Shown here piece by piece: positions 1-51,840 of a DNA stretch of 64,000 nucleotides. A program made the translations under genes and the position numbers. How positions within the stretch are numbered: the stretch's first letter is position 1; each line of letters opens with the position of its first letter. The notes beneath the pieces were generated by a model. That model was not told the origin of the DNA, did no database searches, and saw only the letters and a list, made by a program, of their open reading frames with translations. Source of the DNA: Lepus europaeus (lineage: Eukaryota > Chordata > Mammalia > Lagomorpha > Leporidae); assembly GCF_033115175.1 (NCBI RefSeq), contig NC_084836.1, positions 82,488,253 to 82,552,252 of the forward strand. Direction: 5' to 3'.

Positions 1-29904
<29,904 letters not shown>

Positions 29905-30198
29905 GGGGCCGCTGTGGCATAGCAAGCAAAGCTGCCACCTGCAGTGCCGGCATCCCATATGGATGCTGGTTCAATTCCCCGCTGCTCCACCAGCAGAGGA
30001 TGGTCCAGGTCCTTGGGCCCCTGAACTTATGTGGGAGATCCGGAAAAACTGCTGGTTCCTGGCTTCGGATAGGCCCAGGTTCAGCTGTTGCAGCCATTTG
30101 GGGAGTGAGCCAGCAGATGGAAGACCTCTCTCTCTCTCTTTGCCTCTCTGTAACTCTGTCCTTCACATAAATGAATAAATCTTTGTTTAAAAAAAAAG
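29905..30198 (+). mobile_element. C-repeat SINE
   Basis: Full-length copy in SEC23B intron 1, close to the CpG island. Confidence 0.92.
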
Positions 30199-30337
30199 GT
30201 GTGGGTTCTACCTCAGGTCCCCAGATGTCTACCTATTGTCACCTGCTCTCCTGATTTCACACCGCCTCTTGACCTATCTCCTCCAAAACACAGATTTTTG
30301 ACCTTGGCCATATGAACCACGGGGGACTTCGCGCGCA

Positions 30338-30353
30338 GGGGGGGGGGGGGGGG
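30338..30353 (+). repeat. Poly-G run (16 G)
   Basis: Uninterrupted G tract in SEC23B intron 1, followed by a poly-A run at about 30,535-30,555. Confidence 0.9.
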
Positions 30354-30749
30354 AGCACGAGTCCTCTGACGTTGCTCGGACAACTGTGAACCAATGTGCA
30401 TTTTCCTAGGGAGCCGGGTCTGGGCTTACCCAAATTCCCCAAAGGGCAAGGCTATGGGAAGAAGTTACCAGCCGAATGAATGAACCGCTGAAGGAATGAA
30501 AGGCCCGGGAAGATACCATTAGAGGATCCGCAAGAAAAAAAAAAAAAAAAAAAAACAAAAAAACCCGGAGCCACTCCCAGCTGCCTAACATTTCAGGACA
30601 TAGCGAGACCATCCGTAGCCAGGATTAAGCGAGGTTTAACCTCGCAGGGAGCCCGAAGATCTGGGTTCTAGTTCTCCATCCCAAAGCAAAAGTCCTTTCA
30701 GCTAGGCTGCTCAACTAAAAGGGGTGACTGGCGCACCCCAAATCCTGAA

Positions 30750-31480
30750 TGCTCAGGACCCCAATACCGGTCCTCTGGCTGCCCGGCCTGGCCCGGGAGC
30801 GTCACAGCCGACTCCGGGTCATCAATTTCCTCCCGAGTAATCTATTTCTCTGCTTGCCCCATCCCAGGAGCAGACCACTAGGCTCCCGGCAGAACTCGCG
30901 ACCGCGTCCTCCGCTCTCCCTCACCTAGGATCACAACTCACCTGGCCACCGCCGTCCAAACCCACAGCTGGAAAAGCCGGGCTCTCGCTCCCACTTCCAA
31001 GTCCAGCTCAGCTCTCTACGGATTGGCCGGCGCCCCTGCACGTCACGCCACGGCGCCGTCCGCTGGCCAATCAATGGGGGGTTTCAGCGCGGACGAGCGG
31101 AAGCGACACGGTCAGAGACGCCACGCCGTCATCTTGGACCCGGGCAAGACGGTCACGCCTCCACTTCAAAGATACAGTTTCTCACAACACGTTTCTCTAC
31201 ATCCACCGAGAAACGTTTCTGCCCCAGGGACCCCGGCGCCTTCCAGACCCGCACCCTCGTCGCTACTAGCCAGCATGCCCCGGGGGTTGGCCCTCACACA
31301 AAATGACATCCGCTCGCTTCCGTGGGAAATCCCTCTCATCGCCTTAGTTACCAGGAAGCGAGAACGATGACGTGTGCTTCCGGAAGGCGGGGCGCCGGCC
31401 GGAAGGAACGGAAGTGCCCGGAAGTGGCGTCAGCACGCCGGCAGGGGGCGCATGTGTGTTTGCTGGTGGGGGGGCGGGTG
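30750..31480 (-). promoter_or_regulatory. CpG-island promoter of SEC23B
   Basis: Dense CpG, with no TATA box in a clear position. Seen: CCAAT boxes (minus at 31022-31026, plus at 31067-31071); ETS/GABP-type GGAAGT sites in the cluster at about 31377-31427; and two TGACGTG cores (minus at 31039-31045, plus at 31368-31374), which match the core of UPR elements bound by XBP1/ATF6 and also CRE-like sites. A housekeeping, ER-stress-responsive promoter is an inference from these motifs and from the role of COPII in ER load. Confidence 0.75.
30942..31020 (-). other. SEC23B: SEC23B 5'UTR exon 1 (non-coding, 5' end approximate)
   Basis: A strong donor (CAG|GTGAGT on the minus strand) lies at 30941-30940 inside the CpG island, about 1.9 kb upstream of the first coding exon. 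The SEC23B family has a non-coding first exon in this place. The start is only estimated from the CCAAT-type element just upstream (minus-strand CCAAT at 31026-31022). Confidence 0.6.
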
Positions 31481-32638
31481 CAGGTCCTCTCCCTGTGGTC
31501 TCTGGTGGCTGATATTTGTCTATCCGCCAAGGTTTCCTCCTCAGCCTCGTTCTAATGGCCCCTCTCGGCACATCCATCCCCTTCTCAAGGAGGTGAACGA
31601 TTGCGCTCAGGCCCTGAAGGAAACCAGCAAGGCTCACCTCTCCACAGAACCCACTGTCCCCGCGCCATGTCTTTTCACACTTTGTTGACAGCTAACAGAA
31701 TGAGCGCTTTGTAGTTCTGACTCAGGCGTGGCATAGTAAAACAAGCAGAAACTGGATGAGCTTAAAATTAGGCCGGAACACACCCAGGCACTCAAGAAGC
31801 AGCCACTAATTAGCTCAACTAAGTACAAAGTTTTAAATTCCTTATAGATAATGGAAATTAGTCAATGCACTATGAAATGTAATTCATGTAAGTTATTGGA
31901 TGATTGTTGAAAAACTTTGGTTTTTAATCTTAAACTCGATGTTAATGTTAGCTTATTTTAATCAGTAAAGTTGTATAAGTTTAAGAAATTTAATGGAAAA
32001 GGCCAATTAAAATATACTTGTATTTTATACTTAACAGAGAAAGGACTTAACTGGGATTTTTCTTTTTACACCAAAAGTTAGCATAATATTATTTACCAAA
32101 GATTTGTCTTAATTATTAGAACCTACATTCTTTCCATACTAGCAATTTATGTAGGAAGGACTTCTAAATTTATTAATGAAGTTTAATTATGATTTAGAAG
32201 AAGGTTAAGCAATTTGCTCTGAAAAATATATTGACTCTGTATACTTAATGTACTGCGGGGAGGGACTGGTAAATCTAATAACCCTATTTTGTATTCTGAA
32301 AATGAGAAAAATCCCATTGCCAATTTGGGTATAAAGGTACATGTGCCCAAATGGCTAAGGAGAAACACAGTGAAAAAGATGAAAGCTGTGAAGGAAAAGC
32401 ATATGCAATAGGGGGAAATGCCAGAAATATCTAAAGTGGCAACAAGGAACATTGGCTGGCATTTGAAGTTCAGTTCAACGTAGTTGACATTTGCTTTTTT
32501 TACAATCAGTGCTCCATTGTGCACCTGTCCACCTCCTCATCTATAAACCCATCTTCCAGTCGTTAGCAGCTTCCTCAGTTCATCTTCCTAAATGGTGCCA
32601 GTTACTTCTTCACCAAATCAAGCGAAAGCATTACAGAT
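31481..32638. other. SEC23B upstream intergenic, unrecognised
   Basis: AT-rich beyond 31.8 kb. No supported gene or repeat family. Confidence 0.5.
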
Positions 32639-32691
32639 TTTTTTAAAGATGTATTTATTTACTTGAAAGAGTTACATTGAGAGAGAAGGAG

Positions 32692-32732
<41 letters not shown>

Positions 32733-33027
32733 GAGGGAGATGGAGAGGGAGAGGGAGAGGGAGAGGGAGAGGGAGAGGGAGGGAGGGAGAGGTTTTCCAT
32801 CCACTGGTTCACTCCCCAGATGACTGCAACAGATGGAGCCAGGAGCTTCTTTCAGGTCTCCCACGCAGGTGCAGGGGCCCAAGGACTTGGACCATCTTCT
32901 ACTGCTTTCCCAGGCCATAGCAGAGAGCTGGATTGGAAGTGGAGCAGCCAAGACTTGAACTAGCGCCTATATGGGATGCTAGCACTGCAGGCAGTGACTT
33001 TACCCACTGCGCCACAGCACCGGCCCC
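32639..33027 (-). mobile_element. C-repeat SINE with (GA)n/(GGGAGA)n
   Basis: Antisense copy with a simple-repeat expansion at about 32,690-32,790. Flanked by tacagattttttt at 32,632-32,644 and 33,028-33,040. Confidence 0.93.
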
Positions 33028-33040
33028 TACAGATTTTTTT

Positions 33041-33362
33041 TAAAAGATTTATTTATTTATTTGAAAAGCAGAGTTATAAAGAAAGAAAGGGCAGAGACAG
33101 AGAAATCTTCCAACTGCTAATTCACTCCCCAAATGGCTGCAAGAGCCAGAGTTGGGCTGATCTGAAGCTAGGATCCAGGAGCTTCTTCTGGATCTCCCAC
33201 ATGAGTACAGGGGCCCAAGCCCTCGGACCATCCTCCACTGCTTTCCCAGGCAGGTTAGCAGGGAACTGAATTTGAAGTAGAGCAGCCAGGACTCAAACTG
33301 GCACCCATATGGGATGCCATTGCTGCAGGCAGCAGTGTCACTTATGCCATATCACTGGCCCC
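33041..33362 (-). mobile_element. C-repeat SINE
   Basis: Antisense copy directly beside the previous one. Confidence 0.92.
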
Positions 33363-33655
33363 ACAAATTTTATTTATTTGAAAAGCAGACTTGGGGGTGG
33401 GAGTTCCCATACTCAGTTCGCTCCCCAAATGCCCACAGCAGTTGGGAGTAGGTCAGGGCTGAGGCTGTGAGCACAGATCTCAATCCAGGTCTCCATCATG
33501 GAAGGCAGGAACTCAGCTACTTCAGCCATCACAGCTGCCCCCCAAGGTGTGCATTAGCAGGAAGCTGGAGTCAGGAGCAGAGTCAGAAATCAGACCTAAG
33601 TGCTCTGATGTAGGACACAGGAGTCCTACCTACCAGACTGAACACCTGTTCCCAG
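33363..33655 (-). mobile_element. Old C-repeat SINE
   Basis: Diverged antisense copy, third in the stack. Confidence 0.75.
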
Positions 33656-33659
33656 TAAG

Positions 33660-33689
33660 ACCATTTCTTCCTTTCTCTCTCTTTCTTTG

Positions 33690-33720
<31 letters not shown>

Positions 33721-33724
33721 TTTT
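33660..33724 (+). repeat. (CTTT)n microsatellite
   Basis: Imperfect TTTC/TTTG repeats that merge into the T-run of the next SINE. Confidence 0.85.
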
Positions 33725-34013
33725 TACAGTTATTTATTTGAAAGGCATAGCCAAAGGAGAGAAGTTTCACTCCCCAAATGGCCACAGTGGCCAGGTGTGG
33801 GCCAGGCTGAAGACAGGAGCCTGGAACTCCATCTAGGTCTCTCACATGGGTGACGGAGGCCAAGTACTTGGGCCATTTTCCACTGCCTTCTCAGGCACAT
33901 CAGCAGGGAGCTAGAACAGAGGAAGAGCCGCTGAGACTGAAACTGGCATTCATCTGGCATGATGGCGTCGCAGGCTATGGCTTAACCCACTGCACCACAA
34001 TGCCCAGCCCCAA
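33725..34013 (-). mobile_element. C-repeat SINE
   Basis: Antisense copy whose head directly abuts the MYL12-type pseudogene. Confidence 0.88.
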
Positions 34014-34015
34014 TA

Positions 34016-34325
34016 AAATCCTTTGTGATGACATCTTCTGGATCTTTGCTGTTTTAACTTCTCACTAAACATTGTGAGAAATGTGGTGAAATTGATAGGG
34101 TCTGGAGCCTCATTCATCATGACATCCCAATACTCATCAGTTGTATTTTTCTGCAATGAGGCAAGCATATGCAAATCTTTCTTGTTGATGAGACATCTCT
34201 GTACTGATAAATCATGGCAAAGACCTCTGAACTCCCGAATCTGTGACTGGTCAAACATGGCAGACATTGGATACTGTACATGGAGGGGACTTCTGGGTGT
34301 CCATATTCTTTGCCCTTTTGCTTGA
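34016..34325 (-). pseudogene. MYL12-type myosin regulatory light chain processed pseudogene, 3'-truncated
   Basis: Read on the minus strand, the translation follows myosin regulatory light chain (MYL12A/B type): AMFDQSQI, then KKDLH and LASL, TDEY, MMNEAP, PINF, FLTMF and EKL, then DPEDVI after a frameshift. At least two frame breaks are seen (near 34263 and near 34053), along with substitutions at conserved positions. The match covers roughly the first 100 of 171 residues with no intron and then stops at the head of a C-repeat near 34013. MMNEAPxPINF favours MYL12 over MYL9. A retrocopy is inferred, because no poly-A tail remains. Not functional. Confidence 0.85.
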
Positions 34326-34340
34326 CACAGTATGGTTAAA

Positions 34341-34500
34341 TCCTGGCACTGTGTGAGCACCTGGCTCCTGGCTTCGGATAGCGTGCCAGCTGTAGTGGCC
34401 ATTTTGGGGGTGATCCAACAGAAGGAAAACCTTTCTCTCTCTCTCTCTCTCTTTCTCTCACTATCTAACTCTGCCTGTCCAAAAAAAAAAAAAAAAAAAA
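34341..34500 (+). mobile_element. C-repeat SINE, 3' half
   Basis: Starts within the 'gagcacctggctcctggc' body and ends in a 20-base A-tail. Confidence 0.88.
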
Positions 34501-34544
34501 GACATTACAAGTATTAAAGAGAACACAGCAGATTTGTGATAATT

Positions 34545-34883
34545 TTTTTTTGACAGGCAGAGTTAGACAGTGAGAGAGAGACACAGAGAGAAAGATCTTC
34601 CTTTTTCCATTGGTTTACCCCCTAAGTGGCCGCTAAGGCCAACGCGTTGCAGCCTGTGCACTGTGCGGATGCGAAGCCAGGAGCCAGGTGCTTCCTCCTG
34701 GTCTCCCATGCAGGTGCAGGCGCCCAAGCACTTGGGCAATCCTCCACTGCCTTCCCGGGCCACAGCAGAGAGCTGGACTGGAAGAGGAGCAACCGGGACA
34801 GAATCCGGTGCCCGACCGGGACTAGAACCCGGTGTGCCGGCGCCACAGGCCGAGGATTAGCCTAGTGAGCCGCTGCGCCGGCT
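34545..34883 (-). mobile_element. Young C-repeat SINE
   Basis: Flanked by agatttgtgataatt at 34,530-34,544 and a one-mismatch copy at 34,884-34,898. Confidence 0.95.
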
Positions 34884-35129
34884 AGATTTATGATAATTAT
34901 ATACTCTCAGCAATCACTGTTGGCATGAGCCATCTGAGAAGGGTGAGAGTTGATGCCACTGCCTTTTCTCCCCTTCTAGAAGGAAGATGAGCAGATCTTC
35001 AGGAAGGTCTCATCCTTTTGTAGCCCACAGTTCCTGTAGAGGAAGTGTCTTTGTTTCTTAAACTGAAAACCATGTGGGTACAGAAATACCCTGCTTATTT
35101 TTTTTTTTAATTTTAAACTGCTTTACTGT

Positions 35130-35410
35130 TTAAAACAAGTGAGACACATTCAAGCTGTATAATTTGTTTAGTTTTAATCCCTATCACCAAAACAGAGATA
35201 TGGGCATATGTCACCCCAAAGTTTCCTTCTGCCCCGTGCATTTTTCAGAGTTTCATACAAATGGAGCCTTAATGTATGTGCTATTTTTTGGTCTGGCATC
35301 TTTCACTCAAGATTATTATTTTGTAATTCATCTGCGGTATTGTGTATATCAATAGTTCATTGTTTAAATGTGTAAGTTTACATTGAAGGTTGAATAATAT
35401 TGATGTTTCA
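35130..35410 (+). repeat. L1 fragment
   Basis: 'ttcatacaaatggagccttaatgtatgtgc...ggcatctttcactcaagatta' is a common L1 segment. Confidence 0.65.
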
Positions 35411-35470
35411 TTAATATTATGATATACAAGGTATCTTCAAAACATTCATAGAGAAGTCTATTATGTTTTT

Positions 35471-35758
35471 TAAAAATTTTTATATATTTATTTGAAAGAG
35501 TTACACAGAGAGAGGAGAGGCAGAGAGAGGTCTTCCATCCACTGGTTTACTCCCCAATTAGCTGCAACAGCTGGAGCTGTGTCAATTCAAAGCCAGGAGC
35601 CAGGAGCTTCTTCCTGGTCTCCCATGAGGGTACAAGGGCCCAAGAACTTGGGTCATCTTGGATCCGAAGAGGAGCAGCAGGGACTAGAACCGGCACCCAT
35701 GTGGGATGCCAGTACTACAGGTGGCGGCTTTACCCGCTTCACCACAGTGCTGGCCCCC
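35471..35758 (-). mobile_element. C-repeat SINE, first of a second tandem pair
   Basis: Flanked by attatgttttt at 35,460-35,470 and 35,759-35,769. The body lacks part of the 'ctgctttcccaggc' region. Confidence 0.9.
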
Positions 35759-35769
35759 ATTATGTTTTT

Positions 35770-36100
35770 TTTTTTTAATATTTATTTTATTTATTTGAAA
35801 GACAGAGTTACAGAGAGACGTAGAGACAGAGAGAGAAGTCTTCCATCTGCTGGTTCACTTCTCAGATGGCTGTAATGGCCAGAGCTGTGCCGATCCGAAG
35901 CCAGGAGCCAGAAGCTTCTTCCGGGTCTCCCACGTGGGTGCAGGGGACCAAGGACCTGGGCCATCTTCTACTGCTTTCCCAGGCCATAGCAGAAAGCTGG
36001 ATTGGAAGAGGAGTAGCTGGGACTAGAACCAGTACCAGTATGGGATGCCGGTGCTTCAGGCCAGGGCTTTAACCCACTGCACCACAGTGCCTGCCCCCAC
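35770..36100 (-). mobile_element. C-repeat SINE, second of a second tandem pair
   Basis: Full antisense copy followed by attatatttt at 36,103-36,112, again the same target sequence with one change. Confidence 0.92.
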
Positions 36101-36700
36101 ACATTATATTTTAATTCCATTTTCCTATGATCTCTGTATGTTTTGGTTTTTGTCCATGGTTCCTGGCCCATTATTCCATAGCCCTGTTGTTTCTTTAAAA
36201 ATAGAGCAGTAAGGTTAAAATATTCGGCCTTCTTTCATTGGTTACTGAAGCAGCTTCAGAACAGCTTCAGGGTGCTGAAGGTGACAGGCAGTCTTCTGTT
36301 AAAATGTTGGGGTGCTTTAGGCCTCAGAAAACCAAATCTCTCACCTTCTCCTCTCAGCTTTTCTCCTGACCCATTTTCTCCCCAAGCCAGGTCATATAGA
36401 AACTAGAATTTTTCATCCACAGGTGGGTTGTAGACATTAACCATAATCTCCCCCTGCCTTTCTGTATTGGAGCTGGCCCTGAGGAAACCCTCTGACTTAC
36501 CTTTTCTAATAGAAGATCGTAAGTCCTTCTTTTCGGAAGGATCCTCTCCTGTATCTGTCGGGGAAGAAGGCACAAAAAGACCAGGAGGAATCTGGACAGA
36601 CAGGCTGTGCTGGACTTCCCCAGTCTACTAACATGGGATTATATCCTTTATTTAAAAAACAAACAAAAACAAAACAAAACAAAAAAAAACCTTTTGTATT

Positions 36701-36958
36701 GGGGTCGGTGCTGTGGTGCAGCAGGTTAAAGCCCTGGCCTGCAGCATCAGCATCCCATATAGGTGCAGTTCAAGTCCCAGCTGCTCCACTTCCAATCTGG
36801 CTCTCTGCTAAAGTGCTTGGGAAGGCAGTGGAAGATGGCCCAAGTCCTTGAGTCCCTGTGCCTGTGTGAGAGACCTGGAAGAAGCTCCTGGCTCCTGGCT
36901 TCAGATCTGTTTAGCTCCAGCCATTGTGGCCGTCTGGGGAGTGAACCAGTGGATGGAA

Positions 36959-37012
<54 letters not shown>

Positions 37013-37070
37013 GGCTCAACCTCTCTCTGTAACTCTTTCAAATAAATAAAAATAAATATTTTTAAAAAAA
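36701..37070 (+). mobile_element. C-repeat SINE with (CT)n
   Basis: Full-length copy with a CT microsatellite at about 36,961-37,007. Confidence 0.93.
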
Positions 37071-37090
37071 GATGTATGTAAAAGAAAAAA

Positions 37091-37314
37091 AAAGATGTAT
37101 GTATTTAAAAGGCAGAATTACACACACACTCAGAAAGAGAGGAGAGTTCTTTCATTCATTGGTTCACTTCCCAAATGGCCACAAAGACTGCTTTCCCAGG
37201 TGTATTGGTAGGAAGCTGGATCAGAGGTGGAGCAGCCAGGACTCAAACTGGTGCCCATATAAGATGCTGGCATCATAGGCGACAGCTTAACCTGTTATGC
37301 CACAGCACCAGCCC
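37091..37314 (-). mobile_element. C-repeat SINE, internally deleted
   Basis: Antisense copy missing part of its body. Confidence 0.85.
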
Positions 37315-37355
37315 AAGATTATACCCTTGAAAATATCCTTGCTTCTTTTACAATA

Positions 37356-37597
37356 TCCTTTTTAAAAAGATTTTATTATTTGAAAGAGAAACAGAGAGAT
37401 GAAAGGAGGTGGGGGAGACTATGATAGCCAGGTCTGGGTCAAGCCAAAGTCAGAAACCAGAAACTCCATCCCAGTCTCCCACACAGATAGTGGGAGCCCA
37501 AGTACTTGGGCCACTTTCCACTGCTTCCCTGGGTACATTAGCAGGACTCTAACCGGCACTCCAAAACAGAGTGCCAGTGTCACAACTCTGACCCCTA
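37356..37597 (-). mobile_element. Old C-repeat SINE
   Basis: Diverged antisense copy. Confidence 0.75.
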
Positions 37598-37619
37598 CAA
37601 TATCCTTTGCAATAAACCA

Positions 37620-37900
37620 GTAAATGTGTTTCCCAGAATTCTGAGAGCCATTCATGCAAATTAGCCAGGCCTAAGAGGGAGTTTTGGGAACCCCAGTTTG
37701 AGGCTGGTGAGTCAGAAGTTCCAGAGACCCAGAATTGGGACTGGTGTCTGAAGAGGGGCCAGTCTTGTGGGACAGAGTCCTAACCTCAATACTATCTCCA
37801 GGTAGAGTGTAAGAATGCAACTGGATCGGAGAACACCCTACTGATGTCTACTGCAGATACCATGGCTGGCTGGCTAGTGTGAAAGACATCCTCTCACTCT
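37620..37900 (+). repeat. Ancient ERV LTR fragment
   Basis: 'ggactggtgtctgaagaggggccagtcttgtggga' and 'atctccaggtagagtgt' resemble the LTR seen near 18 kb. Confidence 0.55.
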
Positions 37901-37982
37901 GTGATCTGTCTTGTGAGTGGGTAATAGGAGAAACAAAGTTTGTTTTCCCTCTATACCCTTCAGAGACTTAAGAAAATTTAGA

Positions 37983-38322
37983 GGGGCCAGCGCTGTGGTG
38001 CAGCGGGTTAAAGCCCCAGCCTGCAGCGCCAGCATCCCATATGGGCTCCGGTTCATGTCCTGACCGCTCCTCTTCCCATCCAGCTCTCTGCTTTGGCCTG
38101 GGAAAGCAGTAGAAGATGGCCCAACTCCTTGGGCCCCTGCACCCATGTGGTAGACCCAGGAGAAGCACCTGGCTCCTGGCTTCGGATCGGTGCAGTTCTG
38201 GCCGTTGCGGCCATCTGGGGAGTGAACCAACAGAATGGAAGACCTCTCTCTACCTCTCCTTCTCTCTCTGTGTAACTCTGACTTTCCAATAAATAAAATA
38301 ATTCTTAAAAAAAAAAGAAAAA
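37983..38322 (+). mobile_element. C-repeat SINE
   Basis: Full-length copy about 0.8 kb upstream of the RBBP9 promoter. Confidence 0.93.
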
Positions 38323-48757
<10,435 letters not shown>

Positions 48758-49550
48758 ACAGGGTGACGCCTGCTATTCTGCATCCCGATAGAGGGGTGGA
48801 GTACTAATATTTATTGTCGATTACTACACACCTGAAACATCCAGTTAAGTCCCCAAAGTGCCTGAAAAGCAAACATGTTTCTAGTTCTCAAAGCAAGTGT
48901 TTGAACAGCATTTCCGTTTTATATAGAATCTAAACGTCTTCTAATTGCTGAGAGCGACAGCAGCCTGCCCGCTCTCATTGACCCAAGTGCATCAGAATGG
49001 AGCCAGTCTCCTCACTGTCAGATGAAGACAGAACAGGCTTTAGTGTATGTTGCAGGAGCTGTGCTTGTTTCCTCTTTGAAATAAGATTTTATTTTCTATT
49101 TTTTTTTTATTTTGGGGGTGGCAGGTGACATGACTAAAGGTCCAGAGTGTTAGCTTAGAGCTCAAAACACTGAGCTGCTTTTGAAGCTGGCACAGGTTAT
49201 TAATCCCAGGCTGGGGCCTTTCCCTTGGATAGCCCCCTCACTCCAGCCCCTCATCCTTCAGACGAGTTGAAAGGGCTACTACCCAAGGCAGCTGAGTTGG
49301 CGGTCAGTGGGGTGAGGCAGGGCAGACAGGCACAGCCTACATAGGTGAGCACAGTGACTAGATCTGTGTAAGACATGCCTCATCAAAATTGCTGCCACGT
49401 AGCCATGTGGCAAGGTGTGGCCAGTTTTTGAGGGAAAAGTCTTCCCACGGTGGTTTTTAAAGCTGGGGAATATATATCATCTATGTTTGTATCTATGTAG
49501 AATTTGTTCCTTGCTAACAATCAGTGTAAATAAAAAGATTCAGAAATACT
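48758..49550 (+). other. RBBP9: RBBP9 3'UTR (shortest form)
   Basis: Follows the stop codon without any repeat insertion. The first AATAAA in a plausible place is at 49529-49534, which would give a UTR of about 0.8 kb. A second AATAAA at 50933-50938 would allow a longer form. Confidence 0.6.
49529..49534 (+). terminator. Candidate RBBP9 polyadenylation signal
   Basis: AATAAA, about 770 bases after the RBBP9 stop. Cleavage would fall near 49550. The alternative at 50933-50938 cannot be excluded. Confidence 0.5.
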
Positions 49551-51559
49551 TCCAAGATGAACAAAACCCAAGTCATCCATTTGTTGTGATCTTGCCATAA
49601 GAACTAACTTAGCCAGGTGTGTTTAGATTCTTCTCTATTCTCTGTAAAGCCTGAGAAAAGTGTAAAATAACCAAAGTGAACATGTGTCAAAGGGTGAAAG
49701 CCATGGGAACAATTTGGATTTTTACAAAGTCTTAAGCAACCTTTCCACATGTCAGATTTTGCTTTGTAGAGTTCAACTTTTAACTTCCTTAAAAACTCTT
49801 TTAAGTATCATTCCAGCATGTTTATTCTGATCATACTCCTTCAAAGGAACCCCTTTTTCATTTCCCAACATTTTTAGGGGGCTATTATGATCCCAAGTAT
49901 TGCCTCAAATGACTTCCAGTGAATTCATGCTTAACACTGCAGAACCTGAGTTTGCTACAGAAATGCTTTCACACACCGTTAACATACCTAGGGATAATCT
50001 GAATTTGTTACATTGAACTGATAATTTTACTAATGAAAAATAATTAAAATTCAAAACAACTTACTTGACACACTACCAAAAAGCAAATTAGTCAGCTGAA
50101 TAGTAGTAATTTTGGAGGCCGTTTAACATTGATCTGACCAAACCTGTACTCTTAAGTTTCATTATATTTAAATTTCCAATTAGTCATTGTATTCCTTATT
50201 CTCTACCTTTTTCCCCTAGAGTTCTTTAAAGAATTACAGACTTACACAAATAACAGTTCATAATGCTTTGTTGTCCTCTTCCTTCAGAATGGGAAAAAAC
50301 CCACAAATAGAATTGAGAATTACTTCTAATATTCCTAAAAAAACAGTTAAGACAGACTTAGGATTGTAGAGCTGTGTAGCCCCATACAGTAGCTATAAAA
50401 TTTAAACTTCCTTCTCTGTCACGTGAGCTGTATTTCAAGTGTTCAGCAGCTACCAGGGCTGGTTACTTTATTGGAGAGATTTGGATATTTCCATGATTAT
50501 AGAAAACTATTGGATAGCAGTGGTCTAGGGCACATATTTTAGATTCTTTCCTTACCCACCGTACAATGAATAGTTCAAAGTAAAAGTGACTGAATTTTAA
50601 ATTACTTCTAGTTTGCTTAATCACCATTAAAATCATAAGCCTATAAAATTTACTCATCGCTAAAGTAAATCAGAGGGGTTTCATGTGAGAACTCACATAA
50701 ACATCTAATGAAAACCATAGAACTATGGAATCTCATTGTTTCTCACGTTTCTATGTTGAGAGGCCTCAACAGACCTGGACAGCATCTGTTCTCAGCTGAG
50801 GAAAATACCTAATATTAACTGGAGATCAACTGTTAAGTATTAGGACTTCTTCACTTGCGATTTCATGTTTTGGTGTTGTCGTGAGGGCTTCACAGTGTTT
50901 TGGTGTTTATCCATGCAGGATAAATAAACCACGTAATGATGTATCAGAGTGCTGTATTTTTAGGTTATTGTCTCTTATCTCCTTTGGATAATATTCAGAA
51001 TAAAAAATACGTTATCGGAAAACATTAAAGGGACTCTTTGTTCTGATGAGGCAAGGAGTTTTTTTTTTTGTCTTCACTGTCTCTAAGCTTTAAGAATCAA
51101 TTTCTGGCTATCAAGACATAATGTGAAGTCTGATTTAAAACATGTTTTCACTCTCTCCCAAGTCTAGTTTTGTTACGAGGACGATGGCCAGACCCAGGGA
51201 GGACAGACATAGTTCTGACGTCCAGCTCTTGCTGAGTGTGGAGGAGAAAGCCCCTGCAGTTTGCAGGCTCCCTCGTTCTTCTATAGCTTACTCATCCAGT
51301 CTCTGACATGCTCTTGGTGTCACCAAATGCTGATTTTATAGAGCTGGCCACAGGATTTATCTGATAGACATCAGTTACTTAGCTGAAGTTTACTGATCCC
51401 ATTTATCTCAATAATTCTTCTGATGTTGCCACTTAGAGCGTCTCCAACTGGTCTTGGAACAGAGTCCTCAGTAGCAGCTGGGCTTGAATTTTTTTTTTTT
51501 TTTTTTTTTTGGTGGTTCCATGTTTTTCACGGTTAGAACTGTGTAGTTATAATGGCTTT
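49551..51559. other. RBBP9-POLR3F intergenic, no recognised repeat
   Basis: About 2 kb of AT-rich sequence free of recognisable SINEs; may include a longer RBBP9 3'UTR up to the AATAAA at 50,933. A T-run lies at 51,488-51,511. Confidence 0.5.
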
Positions 51560-51812
51560 TTAAAGATTTATTTGAAAGGCAGAGTGATGGGGGAGTATAT
51601 CTTTCATCTATTGGTTTACTCCCCAAATGGCTGCAACAGCTAGGGCTGAGCCAGGCCAAATGGGTGGCAGGGTCCCAAGCACTTGAGTTATTACCTGCTG
51701 CTTTCCCAGGCACATTAACAGAAAGCAGAAGCAGAAGATCGGCACTTGAACCGGTGCTCATATGGGATGCTGCAAGCTGGGGCTTAATGCGCTACACCAC
51801 CATGCCAGCCCC
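51560..51812 (-). mobile_element. C-repeat SINE
   Basis: Antisense copy with small internal deletions. Confidence 0.87.
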
Positions 51813-51840
51813 TATGACTTTCTGCTCAGACACATCACAC

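Noticed and set aside
31023-31370. 115-codon plus-strand frame in the CpG island
   Set aside because: GC-rich promoter DNA easily keeps frames open. No family match, splice support or known divergent gene.
33950-34402. Intact 150-codon light-chain-like gene
   Set aside because: The frame is a chance fusion of SINE and pseudogene sequence. The light-chain part has frameshifts and is truncated.
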